Below the pieces are notes generated by a model. That model did no database searches. It worked only from the letters and a program-made list of their open reading frames with translations, and was not told the origin of the DNA. A program made the position numbers and the translations under genes. From JANXQG01 sp963775975 (GTDB lineage Bacteria > Planctomycetota > Planctomycetia > Pirellulales > Thermoguttaceae): a stretch of DNA of 64,000 bases. Location: positions 868,001 through 932,000 of the forward strand of contig CAVZKX010000001.1 of NCBI GenBank assembly GCA_963775975.1. Direction: 5' to 3'. The stretch's first letter is position 1, and each line of letters starts with the position of its first letter. Of the stretch, positions 8,856 through 16,896 are shown in pieces.

Positions 8856-9393
8856 ATGAGCGGGTTTGCTGATCGTCTTAAACAGCGTCTTGGTTCTGAG
8901 GATGCCAATGCACAAGAGTTAGCTCGTCGTGAGCGAGAGATGAACGAAGAGCACGAAAAGCAAATGACTGTTGCTGCGCGGCATTGCAAGCAGCGTTCGT
9001 CCGGATGTTTTCGTTCCGATCTTGAACGAGTTTCGTGACGCCATGATTGATGCAGGCATACTTGATCAACCACTTGTGCAGCAGGACCACGAACCGCCGA
9101 ATCGCTATTTGTGCTATTGTGCCGGCCGAGGTACTGGTCAAAGGGGCCCGGCTCGAACGTTTTGCATTGCGTTCTCTGCCGCCGTGACTTCCGAGGCAAA
9201 AATATCTATTAAACTTGAATGCCGGGAATCATCGGATCCGTTCAAATCTGCCTGCAATGGGGCGATTGTGTTTGAGGCAAAACCACTTGAGATGTCGGTC
9301 GGGTCATTTCCTTCGCCAGTGTTGGCAGACTGGTGTGAAAAATGGCTAGGCGACTGTGCGGTTGCGTTACAGCAGAGAAATCGATCTGCATAG
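8856..9393 (+). CDS. Element-borne protein of unknown function (apparent frameshift)
   Basis: ATG at 8856 has AGGAGG 5 bases upstream and opens MSGFADRLKQRLGSEDANAQELARRE, a charged helical N-terminus. Near 8970-8990 the sensible frame changes by one base and continues SSVRPDVFVPILNEFRDAMIDAGIL to a stop at 9393, giving about 178 residues. The second part contains CYCAGRG and a mixed alpha/beta pattern ending ADWCEKWLGDCAVALQQ. I recognise no family. It is the only gene pointing rightward in the element and sits by the left junction, where satellites often carry accessory or anti-phage cargo. That role is a guess. Confidence 0.55.
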
Positions 9394-9535
9394 GCTCCAA
9401 GAAACGCAAAAGCCCGCGGCGTAACGAAAACCGCCGTTTTCCCGAAAATCGACGCACGACGTTTGCGCCTGACGCACGATCGGAGTGCGGCCGGTATGGT
9501 CGGACGTTGGAAACGACAGCCCCTTAGAATCGACG

Positions 9536-9931
9536 CTAGGCGTTCGGCTCGGAACTAGCCGGCAACACTGCGTCTGCCCCCTTCCGCGACTTGGGCGTCA
9601 GTTTCAACTCCGCGGCCCACTGCCGTAGAGCGACCTGGGCCTTGCGTCCGATGCCCAAATAAGGATTTTCAACGGGAAAGCCCGCGGGCGACTTGCAGAC
9701 AAGCCCCAGCGCCGCGACCTGGGCCTGGGCGGCAGTCCAGAGCGACCACGCCGAAGCGTAGAGGGCGAGTGCATCGAGATCGCCCTGGCATACGTCGCCG
9801 CGTGATTGCAGGATCGGCAGCACTTCACGCCACTTTTCGGCCGCGGCGGTGTCCAACGTTGGCGGCGGCGGGATCGGCACCGCGTCCGCCTGACGCTCGG
9901 CTGCGAGTATCTTTAAGACTTCGGATTGCAT
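9536..9931 (-). CDS. Phage terminase small subunit, P27 family
   Basis: The 131-residue protein follows the P27 small-terminase pattern: a Pro-rich N-terminal linker (PIPPPPTLDTAAAEKWREVLPIL), a helical centre (GDLDALALYASAWSLWTAAQAQV) and the C-terminal segment ENPYLGIGRKAQVALRQWAAELKLTP. Small terminases recognise the packaging site on viral DNA and hand it to the large subunit, which is not encoded in this element. The ATG at 9931 has AGGAG 5 bases upstream and overlaps the end of the PLD-like gene by 19 bases. It is the last gene of the leftward run. Confidence 0.85.
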   Translation of the reverse strand: MQSEVLKILAAERQADAVPIPPPPTLDTAAAEKWREVLPILQSRGDVCQGDLDALALYASAWSLWTAAQAQVAALGLVCKSPAGFPVENPYLGIGRKAQVALRQWAAELKLTPKSRKGADAVLPASSEPNA

Positions 9932-10572
9932 AGTAGCTCCTGCATCCATTCCCGATGGAAGTCGAATAGCTGCCGATCGTGGAACATGGCGATTTGTTCC
10001 ACGGACGCACAAGAACGAAGATTGGCCGATGATTCAACAACGAAGTGCTGATCGTCGGTCGTCTGGATCAAGAGAAGTTTGGCATGGATCAAGCCGGCGT
10101 ACACCCGATGGCCGCGAGTCGTGAGTGCGTCTGCAAGTTGCTGGCACGCATCGCGGTTATTGCTGCGGAAGTAAACCGAATAGAGGAAATCTAGGCTTTC
10201 GATCTGGCCGCCGTCGAGCAGGACGAGCAGGTCCACCATGTTCGGCTGACTGAAACTGAGGGTCACTATCGAGAGGTGCCTGATCGTCGCCGGTGCCGCG
10301 AGCTGCAGCGTCGCCGGGATGATGTGCATCATCGAATACCGCTTCTCGGTAATCAAGTGGAAACTCTCGCCTTCGTCCGGCAGTCGTCCTATGTGCTCGA
10401 TCGCGTTCTGCAAGCGTCTGGCATCGAGCATGACGGCCTTGTCCGTCCGCCTGACTAGCTTTCGGTCTTCTTTGATCTGACGGCCCCTATCGGCATCGTC
10501 GGTCGTCTGGCCGAAGAATGACGGGATGGCCGCTAGGTCCAGCGTCGGAAGTGATTCGGTCCAGTCTGGCAT
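9913..10572 (-). CDS. Phospholipase D-like (single HKD) protein
   Basis: The 219-residue protein contains, near residues 165-185, the block HAKLLLIQTTDDQHFVVESSANL, the HxK-x(n)-GSxN arrangement of the PLD superfamily. The Asp normally five residues after the Lys is Gln here. I find only one such motif, so activity would need a dimer, as in Nuc-type endonucleases. The C-terminus (AMFHDRQLFDFHREWMQELL) resembles the end of PLD-like nuclease proteins. The gene begins right after the terminator of the capsid gene and overlaps the small-terminase start, so the two are probably co-translated. A nuclease role in DNA processing or packaging is possible but unproven. Confidence 0.7.
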   Translation of the reverse strand: MPDWTESLPTLDLAAIPSFFGQTTDDADRGRQIKEDRKLVRRTDKAVMLDARRLQNAIEHIGRLPDEGESFHLITEKRYSMMHIIPATLQLAAPATIRHLSIVTLSFSQPNMVDLLVLLDGGQIESLDFLYSVYFRSNNRDACQQLADALTTRGHRVYAGLIHAKLLLIQTTDDQHFVVESSANLRSCASVEQIAMFHDRQLFDFHREWMQELLCNPKS

Positions 10573-10574
10573 AG

Positions 10575-10611
10575 AAAAAACCCCCTGCCGGGAAGAAAGA
10601 CCGGCAAGGGG
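10575..10611 (-). terminator. Intrinsic terminator after the capsid gene
   Basis: Read leftward, CCCCTTGCCGG and CCGGCAGGGGG form an 11-bp stem with one mismatch around a 9-base loop and run into six T. It ends transcripts of the capsid gene and lies 2 bases before the PLD-like start codon, so the PLD-like and small-terminase genes need read-through or their own start. Confidence 0.85.
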
Positions 10612-10657
10612 TGCATTGCTGCCGCAGGTTACGACGTCCGCGGCTGCGAAAGGATTG

Positions 10658-12569
10658 TTAAGCGCCTGTGCTGAAGATGGCCCCGCGCGAGTCCAACTGC
10701 GTGACGCCGAAGTCGAGCCACGCGCGGAAAGTCAATCCGAGGTGTTCCGATTCCTGTGGGGCTTGTTCCACGATGGGCATTTCCTGGCCGCTCAGATAGC
10801 CGATGCCAAAACTGGCCACGTCATCCGGCGCGCCGAACAGATACCAGCCGGTGGTGCTGTAGCCGCTGTACGAGCTGTTGCTGAGGTACGGGCTGACGAT
10901 CGGCTCGCCCAGGCCCAGGAACGGGTTCGCACTGGCAATCGTCGGCGGGCCAGAGGCGGCCGTAGGCGCCGCGACCACGTTCAAGCTGCGATACAACGAA
11001 TCGGCCGTTGCTTTTAGTTCCGGCGGCACAAGCACGAACCGCGGCAAGATGTTGACTGGATAACCCGCCGGGTCAACCTGTTTCATCATCTGCGAATAGG
11101 CTCGGCTCAGGCCTTCGACGTCCAGGCGGCTGTCGTTGGTGCCGACGGTCGTACCGCTGAGGTAATTGCTATTGGTGGTTCCGAAGAAACTTCCGGTGTT
11201 GGCGAGAACGAGCGTCCAAAAAGCGTTCTCGACGGCAAGGGCGGCACCGCGGCCGAACATCTTGGGAATCGACGAAAACGCGCTGAGGTCGTCATTGATG
11301 ATCAACTTGCGGTCGATCTTGATGATACGGGCGAAAGTGTCGACTTGCCACGTATAAGCCTGCTCGCCAAGCTGGGCGTGCTGAATCTCGCCGTTCGTCG
11401 GAAGTTGCTTCATCACGATATCGCCGGTCAACCGCATCTCTGAATGCTGCTTGAAGTCCTGGGCGGTCAACTTCTTCGCGATCATCCGTGCGGCGGACGG
11501 AAACATCTGGTACGATTCCATCAGCGTCTTGTGCATCGCATTGGAGAGGATGCTCGGCAGGCTGATCGGCGTGTTCGCGGCGCGAATCATCTCATGGGCA
11601 TCGCGCGGCGGCTCGCGGCCGTCCATGACCCAGGCTGCGCGGAGAACATCCGACAGCGACCGAAATTTCAAATCGCGGGCGCGCTGCATGGTGCCTTCGC
11701 CGTATCCTCGGACGCCGGCATGTTCCTCGCCAGCGAGAATCAAAATGCCGGCGCTGAGGATGTCTGCCGGGCTGCTGTGGTGCGCGAACGAACCGGAGGA
11801 AGCGGTGCCGTTGTAGTTCTGCGCGCGACGTGCGAAGGACGCCGAGCAAGCTGGCGTTTAGCGCGGGCAAGTCGAGCTCGCCCGCAAGCGCTTTCGCCCG
11901 GAAACCGGCCACCTGGCCAGAGGCATCTCCGGCAAGGAAGGGGCTTACCGCCTGTTCGACGGCGGCGACGCGCTCGCGCTCGGCGCGGATGATTTCTTGG
12001 GAATCGGTAACGGTGGTGGTGGGCATTTGTCCTATTCCTTGGTTTCGGGCAGCGACGTTGACACTCGTAGTCGAGTCGGCACCCAACGGCAAAACGGAGA
12101 TTTCCTTTAAGGTTCCGGCACGGACGAGCGTTAAGCCCCTCGGTCCGCTCCGTATCTGCCGGCCGTTCACGCTGACGAGCGTGTCGGGTTTGATCTGCTC
12201 TTGCGTCTCCGGTTCCAAGCCGATCGACGCCTGAAATTGGAATCCGGCCTTCGCCAAGCCGACAATCGCCTGGGCCGCGGCGGTCTGCGGCACGATGATC
12301 CCGGAGGCGGTGATTTTGTTGTCGGCGGCGCTGACAGTGGCGTAGCCGATGAGACCGTCAAGGCTGCTGTCGTGGTCGCTGAGCAGGGGCGTCTGCGCGT
12401 CTGCTTTCACGCCGGAAACGTCCACCACGATCTGGCCGAATCCGGCGACGTTCATTTCGCCGCCGGAGTAGCCGACGAGGGTACATCGGATCCCCTTATT
12501 CGGGTCTTCGTCCGCCTGGGCGGCCTGGAAGGAAATGGCGGGAGCGTCGAAACGAAGTAGTTCAGCCAT
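10658..12569 (-). CDS. Fused prohead protease and Mu gpT-like major capsid protein (apparent frameshift)
   Basis: One ~636-residue protein is read if a single-base shift near 11822 is allowed: before it ...ALNASLLGVLRTSRA, after it QNYNGTASSGSFAHHSSPADILSAG. Residues 1-~200 (MAELLRFDAPAISFQAA, then LLSDHDSSLDGLIGYATVS and GFQFQASIGLEPE) look like a Mu-type prohead protease. From ~250 on, the text (ANTPISLPSILSNAMHKTLMESY, then TWQVDTFARIIKIDRKLIINDD and the ending FRAWLDFGVTQLDSRGAIFSTGA) matches Mu gpT-like major head subunits. Such fusions would make the shell and mature it from one polypeptide. No slippery heptamer is visible at the shift, which argues against programmed frameshifting. Confidence 0.85.
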
Positions 12570-12777
12570 TGGCGCGAATCTCCCGTGTCTTCACTTGATT
12601 GCTTTCTACGGCATCGGCAAGGGCACAATAGGCGTCCTCGTCGAAATGATGGATGCCGTCGATGGAAACGGCGGGGGCAATGCCGAGGTCCTCCAGCATC
12701 CGCTCAAGCTCGGCCGGGCTGCGCTGCAAGAGCGTAGCCAAGTAGCCGAGGCTCATCTGGTAAGATTTTGGTTTCAT
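12562..12777 (-). CDS. Small element protein, possible DNA-binding helix-turn-helix
   Basis: The 71-residue protein MKPKSYQMSLGYLATLLQRS continues with a leucine-rich helix (PAELERMLEDLGI) and GIHHFDEDAYCALADAVES. That resembles a short HTH followed by a MerR-like second helix, but no family can be named. AAGGA lies 10 bases upstream of the ATG. It overlaps the protease-capsid start by 8 bases, so it is probably translated together with the capsid gene. Confidence 0.65.
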   Translation of the reverse strand: MKPKSYQMSLGYLATLLQRSPAELERMLEDLGIAPAVSIDGIHHFDEDAYCALADAVESNQVKTREIRANG

Positions 12778-12851
12778 GCTGGTATCCTTCTTCGTTTAGT
12801 TTTGCAGGTATTTGGGAACAAACAATGCGAGTTTTCCAACAGTTGGAAAAG

Positions 12852-13043
12852 TCATTTGGGAATGAGATACACGCGTTCCTTGCACTTGCCACAACGGGCG
12901 TGTCGCACCCGCTCGCCGTTCTTTCGCCGTTCACTGTGCTCCGTGCGTAGTTTGGTGCTTCCGCAGAATGGGCACCGCGGCAACTGGAAACGTACCCAGC
13001 GACTACGCGGAGCTGCCTTCTCTTTGTCTTCCAGGGCGGTCAT
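12852..13043 (-). CDS. Zinc-ribbon miniprotein of the element
   Basis: The 63-residue protein holds CPFCGSTKLRTEHSE, then RHARCGKCKERVYLIPK: two CxxC pairs about 25 residues apart, as in a one-domain zinc ribbon like those of phage late transcription factors. The rest is basic. Its ATG overlaps the upstream stop (ATGA), so it is coupled to the winged-helix-like gene. A role in turning on the late (capsid) genes is plausible by position only. Confidence 0.75.
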   Translation of the reverse strand: MTALEDKEKAAPRSRWVRFQLPRCPFCGSTKLRTEHSERRKNGERVRHARCGKCKERVYLIPK

Positions 13044-13494
13044 GTCAACTGCTCCCGTAGTGCTTCCGTGGTGGCCGTGTGCTCGGCGGTGGCCCACTTC
13101 GCTGTTTGCAGGGCGGCGACGAGGCTGTCTGCATCGGGCGTCGTGCCGTACCGCTGCATGACGAGTTCGGCGGCGACGTGCAGGCCCTTGGGCGTCGGCC
13201 GCAAGTGGCTGATCCGGTTGCCACGCCGGCGGATCGCCACAAGCAGGCCCAGCCCCGTGAGGCGGCGGACGGCTCGGCTGAACGCTTGGCGGGTCGCCTG
13301 ATCGGTCTCGCCTTCGCTCCATCGGGCCGGGACGTATGGGACGCCGAGGTCCCGAAGCTGCTCGGCGGGATTGGAATTGCTGAACGCGGCGCCCACCACT
13401 CGCGACGGTCGCCGGCATCGAGGCGGCGGATCGCACTCCCCCAGCCGTCGAGATTGGAGATTACTTCAATCAGGATTACCGATTCGTGGTCCAT
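13040..13494 (-). CDS. Winged-helix-like regulator of the element (apparent frameshift)
   Basis: The ATG at 13494 opens MDHESVILIEVISNLDGWGSAIRRLDAGDRREW, and near 13400 the frame switches to VVGAAFSNSNPAEQLRDLGVPYVPARW, continuing to 13040. The second half, with ATRQAFSRAVRRLTGLGLLVAIRRRGNRISHLRPTPKG, looks like a winged helix: recognition helix, then a two-strand wing. If the shift is not real, a GTG at 13399 would give a 119-residue protein. It is likely a transcription regulator within the leftward operon. No clear ribosome site precedes either start. Confidence 0.55.
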
Positions 13495-13589
13495 GATTTT
13501 TTTTCGGTGTTACAGGAGGAAACAATAGAAATTGGTGACTGGCCGTTGAGAGGTAAGGTCCTGAAGGTCTGGGGAAGGACCCGTTAACC

Positions 13590-13922
13590 CTATCGGGTGG
13601 TATGGCTGGCCGCGTCGTCCAACTCCCATTGCATCGGGACATTGAATCCCGCGTCGATCGGTTCGCTGCCGTCCGTATCGCCGGCGGCCACCAGGGCGGT
13701 GAGGCGGCGAATCAGGCGGCGGAAGCGATGCCGGTCGTAAGGCTCGAGCGCAATCGCGTGCGGGCCATACTGGCGCCAGAAGTCGTGCCACGTCGTGCCG
13801 GCGGCATGGGCGCCGATGGCGGCGCGTTCAAGCTGTCGGCGGGTGAGTGAGCGATTGGGCCTGTCTATGTTTGTCAACGTAGACAGGGCATTGCACTCTT
13901 TACTTATATGATTGGTACTCAT
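13590..13922 (-). CDS. Element protein of unknown function
   Basis: The 110-residue protein starts MSTNHISKECNALSTLTNID and continues RSLTRRQLERAAIGAHAAGTTWHDFWRQYGPHAIALEPYDRHRFRRLIRRLTALVAAGD. It is basic and helical with no family I can name. AGGAGG lies 11 bases before the ATG. Codons 14-18 overlap a copy of the GTTGACAAAC repeat also found just upstream, so the gene could regulate itself. It lies between the primase and the winged-helix gene. Confidence 0.6.
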   Translation of the reverse strand: MSTNHISKECNALSTLTNIDRPNRSLTRRQLERAAIGAHAAGTTWHDFWRQYGPHAIALEPYDRHRFRRLIRRLTALVAAGDTDGSEPIDAGFNVPMQWELDDAASHTTR

Positions 13923-13965
13923 CGCAACCAGATTCCTCCTATGCGCGTTGATACTGCAATGGGTT

Positions 13966-13988
13966 GTCAACGTTGACAAACGTTGACG
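13966..13988. promoter_or_regulatory. GTCAACGTTGAC palindrome and repeat, possible operator
   Basis: A perfect 12-base palindrome GTCAACGTTGAC at 13966-13977 is followed by a second CGTTGAC at 13981. A related GTTGACAAAC stretch lies about 90 bases away in the next gene. The cluster sits in the gap between primase and the downstream genes and fits an operator or replication-related repeat. Confidence 0.4.
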
Positions 13989-14002
13989 CCCCCTTACTTG
14001 TA

Positions 14003-16150
14003 CTACAAACATCCCAAACCAATTCCCGAATAAAAACACCGTCTGTCTCCGTCAACTCGCCGCTGCACGCGATCGATCGTCGGCACCGCGGCACGCAATA
14101 GCCGCCCGAATCCACGCTCATCCTCGATGTGCCCCCTGCCCTTTGATTCCGCCCACCGCTTGTATTCGCCGTAGATGTCGCTGATCAGCACCTGCTGCGA
14201 AGGCTCCACGATACATCCCTCGCGGACAAATTCTGCGACCGGGCTGGCGAGGTCGTGCAACTCCGCCAACATAGTTTCGCCGCTGTCGGGCTGGGCGAAC
14301 CGGCCACGATCCCGCAGGCGTTTCCATCCCTCGATCGCCCACCGCAGGATACCGGGCAACTCCGCGAGCAGCTTGCGCGTGAGGTCGTGGTCTTCGTCGC
14401 CGTAGAAGCTGCGCGTCAACCGCAACACGATCATCCGGCTGGCCAGCGCGCCGCTGGCATCTCCGAGTCGTGGCAATTCATTGCTGACGAGCGTGATCCG
14501 CGTCGGCAGCTTGGCCGTGACCGGCTCCAAGTTCTTGCGGTCCACTGTGAGCGCATCCTCGCCGCTGATCGACAAGAGCCGCTCGACCACCACAGCCGTA
14601 TCGGTCCGGCCGCTCAATCGCGCGTCGTTTACCACGGCCAGGCTCTTGCCCAACAGCGGCCACAATCCGAAGTTCGTAGACATACTGGCGAGCGTCGGGC
14701 CGCAGACATTGGCCACGCCGATCAATGACCTGAGCACGCGGACGATCGTGCCCTTGCCGCTGCGCTTGGGACCGACAAGCAGCATGATCTTTTGTTGCGA
14801 AGTATCGGGGGTGAGCAAGTAGCCAAACCATTCTTGGAGCGTGTCTAAGGCGCCGCAATCCTCGCCCCACAACTCATAGAGAAACCGCAACCACAACTCC
14901 GGCAGAGACGCTTTCAGCGCGAAGTCGTAATCGAGCGCGGACGAATTGAAGAAACGCGGCGACGGCGGCAACATGCAATCGGCAATACCGTCAAGTGCGG
15001 ATGGCAAGTGAACTAATCCGTTCTTGGCGGGGAGCATTTCATCGGCGGGCCACGGGGCAGAATTGCCGCCGATCCATGCAGGCTCCTCGATTTGAAACGG
15101 CAAGAGCGACATTGCCTTGACCTGATCCAGTACGTTGTTGACCACGCCCGTTGACAAGTGATGGCACACCTTATTCAGATTGATAATCACGTCGGCTCGG
15201 ACTTCGCTCGGGCGCACCTCGATGTAGCTGCCCTTTTTCCAGAGGCGGAAAATCCCACGATGATAGCGCAGGCAATAGAGTCCGTCTTTTCGGCTGACTT
15301 CGAGGTATTGCTGTGCAGCGTGTCGCGCGTCCAGTTCCCTTGCATCCGTAAGCACTTCCACGGGCGCCAGTTCTCCGGGATCTCCCGCCGCGTTCAGCAG
15401 CGCGTAGAGTGCATCGAGGCCATTCGCGACGATGAAGTCGTCAACGCCGATCTTGGTCGGCTTGCCGCTGACGTCGGGCGGTCCATCGGGCAGGCGGACG
15501 CATCGCACGATCGCGCCTTGCTTCTGTAGCAGGGCAAAGAGTCGGGATTCGCCCTGCGCAACATCCGGGTTCGTGGTGACATCCGAATCGAAAATAATCT
15601 TTACATTCCGGCCATTCCAATTGACGCGCTGCAACGTCGGCAGGAGCGTCATTTTGTTTTTCGGAGAGAACCCGTAGACGCCGGGCAATCCGATCGCCGC
15701 TATCCCGTGCTGGGTTAATGCGAGTGCTTTCTTTTCGCCTTCCGTAATCGCAAGCGCCTTGGTCGCATCGGTAAACATCTCGGCCACGCTGGGCGGGAGA
15801 TAGATTTCGAGCGGATGCCCCTTGGGCTGTTCGTACTTGATCGGCTTTTTATTCCGATCGACGCGCGGCCTGTCCGGCTTGATCCGGCAGAAGCCGTTGC
15901 GGCCTTGATCGTCCCGATACGGGTAGACGATGGCGGCGCCCATATTCTTTCGATACTTCGTCCAGTTCAAAAGCGCGGCGAGTTTGGTGGAGTCCGCTTC
16001 GGAATAGATGTTGGCGGCCTTGATCGTCTCGATTGTCACCCCGCTGCGCTGAAGTTCCGCGAAGTGGTGTGTGAGCACGTTGGGGCAGGGCGAGAGCATG
16101 ATCGCACCGCTGCCGGATTGCTTGGCATCCATTTCTGCCGAATCATCCAT
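14003..16150 (-). CDS. Phage/plasmid-type primase-helicase (TOPRIM-like plus D5-like SF3 helicase)
   Basis: This ~715-residue protein should start replication of the excised element. The N-terminal third has a TOPRIM/DUF3854-like region (ALAITEGEKKALALTQHGIAAIGLPGVYG, then VKIIFDSD). The C-terminal half is a superfamily 3 helicase with Walker A GPKRSGKGT, a Walker B-like stretch (KSLAVVNDARLSG) and motif C (ITLVSNELPRL), followed by a winged-helix-like tail. I prefer ATG 16150, with GAGAGGA 9 bases upstream, over an ATG at 16228 that would overlap the HTH gene. Primase-helicase next to integrase and AlpA is the standard replication block of P4-like and PICI-like satellites. Confidence 0.9.
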   Translation of the reverse strand: MDDSAEMDAKQSGSGAIMLSPCPNVLTHHFAELQRSGVTIETIKAANIYSEADSTKLAALLNWTKYRKNMGAAIVYPYRDDQGRNGFCRIKPDRPRVDRNKKPIKYEQPKGHPLEIYLPPSVAEMFTDATKALAITEGEKKALALTQHGIAAIGLPGVYGFSPKNKMTLLPTLQRVNWNGRNVKIIFDSDVTTNPDVAQGESRLFALLQKQGAIVRCVRLPDGPPDVSGKPTKIGVDDFIVANGLDALYALLNAAGDPGELAPVEVLTDARELDARHAAQQYLEVSRKDGLYCLRYHRGIFRLWKKGSYIEVRPSEVRADVIINLNKVCHHLSTGVVNNVLDQVKAMSLLPFQIEEPAWIGGNSAPWPADEMLPAKNGLVHLPSALDGIADCMLPPSPRFFNSSALDYDFALKASLPELWLRFLYELWGEDCGALDTLQEWFGYLLTPDTSQQKIMLLVGPKRSGKGTIVRVLRSLIGVANVCGPTLASMSTNFGLWPLLGKSLAVVNDARLSGRTDTAVVVERLLSISGEDALTVDRKNLEPVTAKLPTRITLVSNELPRLGDASGALASRMIVLRLTRSFYGDEDHDLTRKLLAELPGILRWAIEGWKRLRDRGRFAQPDSGETMLAELHDLASPVAEFVREGCIVEPSQQVLISDIYGEYKRWAESKGRGHIEDERGFGRLLRAAVPTIDRVQRRVDGDRRCFYSGIGLGCL

Positions 16151-16206
16151 GTATCCAGAATCCTCTCGCCCGCGCGGTGCCAGCCGATGCGGGCTTTTTT
16201 TTGCGT

Positions 16207-16452
16207 TCAAAAATACTGGTAGTTCCACCCACTCGTGGCTTTCTTTCGCCTGGGCGTCGAGGTTTGCGGCTGGGCGGCCCGAGCCGCCTCAAATGCTGCT
16301 ACGTCGGCCGGGTCGATTCGCCACCTGGGACGCTTGCCGGGCGTGCCGACATTGACGGCACGGAGTTGACCGGCACGAATCCAACCGAGGACGGTGTGAA
16401 CGTCCACGCGGAGTGTGCGGGCAAGCTCAGGCGGCGTAAGGCGAGTGGCCAT
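16207..16452 (-). CDS. Helix-turn-helix (MerR/excisionase-like) DNA-binding protein
   Basis: The 81-residue protein reads MATRLTPPELARTLRVDVHTVLGWIRAGQL, then GKRPRWRIDPADVAAFEAAR, the helix-turn-helix-wing pattern of excisionase-family (HTH_17) proteins. The tail is basic (TPRRKKAT). It follows the AlpA-like gene by 28 bases and precedes the primase. With two such genes in a row, one may be the excisionase (Xis) and the other the transcription switch. The sequence does not tell which. Confidence 0.75.
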   Translation of the reverse strand: MATRLTPPELARTLRVDVHTVLGWIRAGQLRAVNVGTPGKRPRWRIDPADVAAFEAARAAQPQTSTPRRKKATSGWNYQYF

Positions 16453-16480
16453 AACGACAGTGCAGCGGTGGCGATAGGGG

Positions 16481-16693
16481 TTACTGTCTCTGAGAATCGC
16501 CGACGACGGTCTGCTGGGCGATGTAGCTTTCGAGGTCGCTGAGGCGATATCGCACCGATCTGCCAATCTTGACATAGGGAATGTTGACTGTGCGTTTGCA
16601 TCGCCAGACGCCGAGAGTAGCGGCTGTGGTGCCCAGGATTTCCGCAGCCTGCTCCACGTTGAGAAGTGCGGACGGAAGAAGTGTTGCGGGCAT
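16481..16693 (-). CDS. AlpA-like excisionase/regulator
   Basis: The 70-residue protein holds LLNVEQAAEILGTTAATLGVWRCK, then IPYVKIGRSVRYRLSDLESYIAQQ, the AlpA/HTH_17 pattern with its wing. Such proteins help direct excision or activate integrase and replication genes. I chose ATG 16693 because GGAGG lies 8 bases upstream; an earlier in-frame ATG at 16708 is less well placed. The region just upstream carries palindromes likely to be its operator. Confidence 0.8.
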   Translation of the reverse strand: MPATLLPSALLNVEQAAEILGTTAATLGVWRCKRTVNIPYVKIGRSVRYRLSDLESYIAQQTVVGDSQRQ

Positions 16694-16896
16694 GAAAAAA
16701 GCCTCCATAAAACGATTGTGTTTGGAACTACAACAATCGTAAACGAAGGCGATTTGCCGTAAATGGCGATGTTTCTTGATTGACTACTACCGGTAGTGTT
16801 GGGCGGTCCTAAACCCGGACTATTTTTGCAAGCCTACCGTTATTTGAGGTAATTGGAGGCCGCATTTGTTGTAATTCGGCGGCTGTTGCGACTGTT
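16694..16896. promoter_or_regulatory. Control region between integrase and the AlpA-led gene run
   Basis: This gene-free gap of about 200 bases holds an inverted repeat ACGATTGT/ACAATCGT (arms 16712-16719 and 16733-16740) just ahead of the AlpA-like gene, and a perfect palindrome ACTACCGGTAGT at 16785-16796. Both are good operator candidates. No clear -10/-35 pair could be fixed. Confidence 0.5.

Noticed and set aside
8709..9199. Minus-strand frames at the left end of the element
   Set aside because: They oppose the gene that has a strong AGGAGG site and show no recognisable pattern.
11800..11840. Programmed frameshift in the capsid gene
   Set aside because: No slippery heptamer or downstream structure visible, and similar breaks occur in many unrelated genes of the window.
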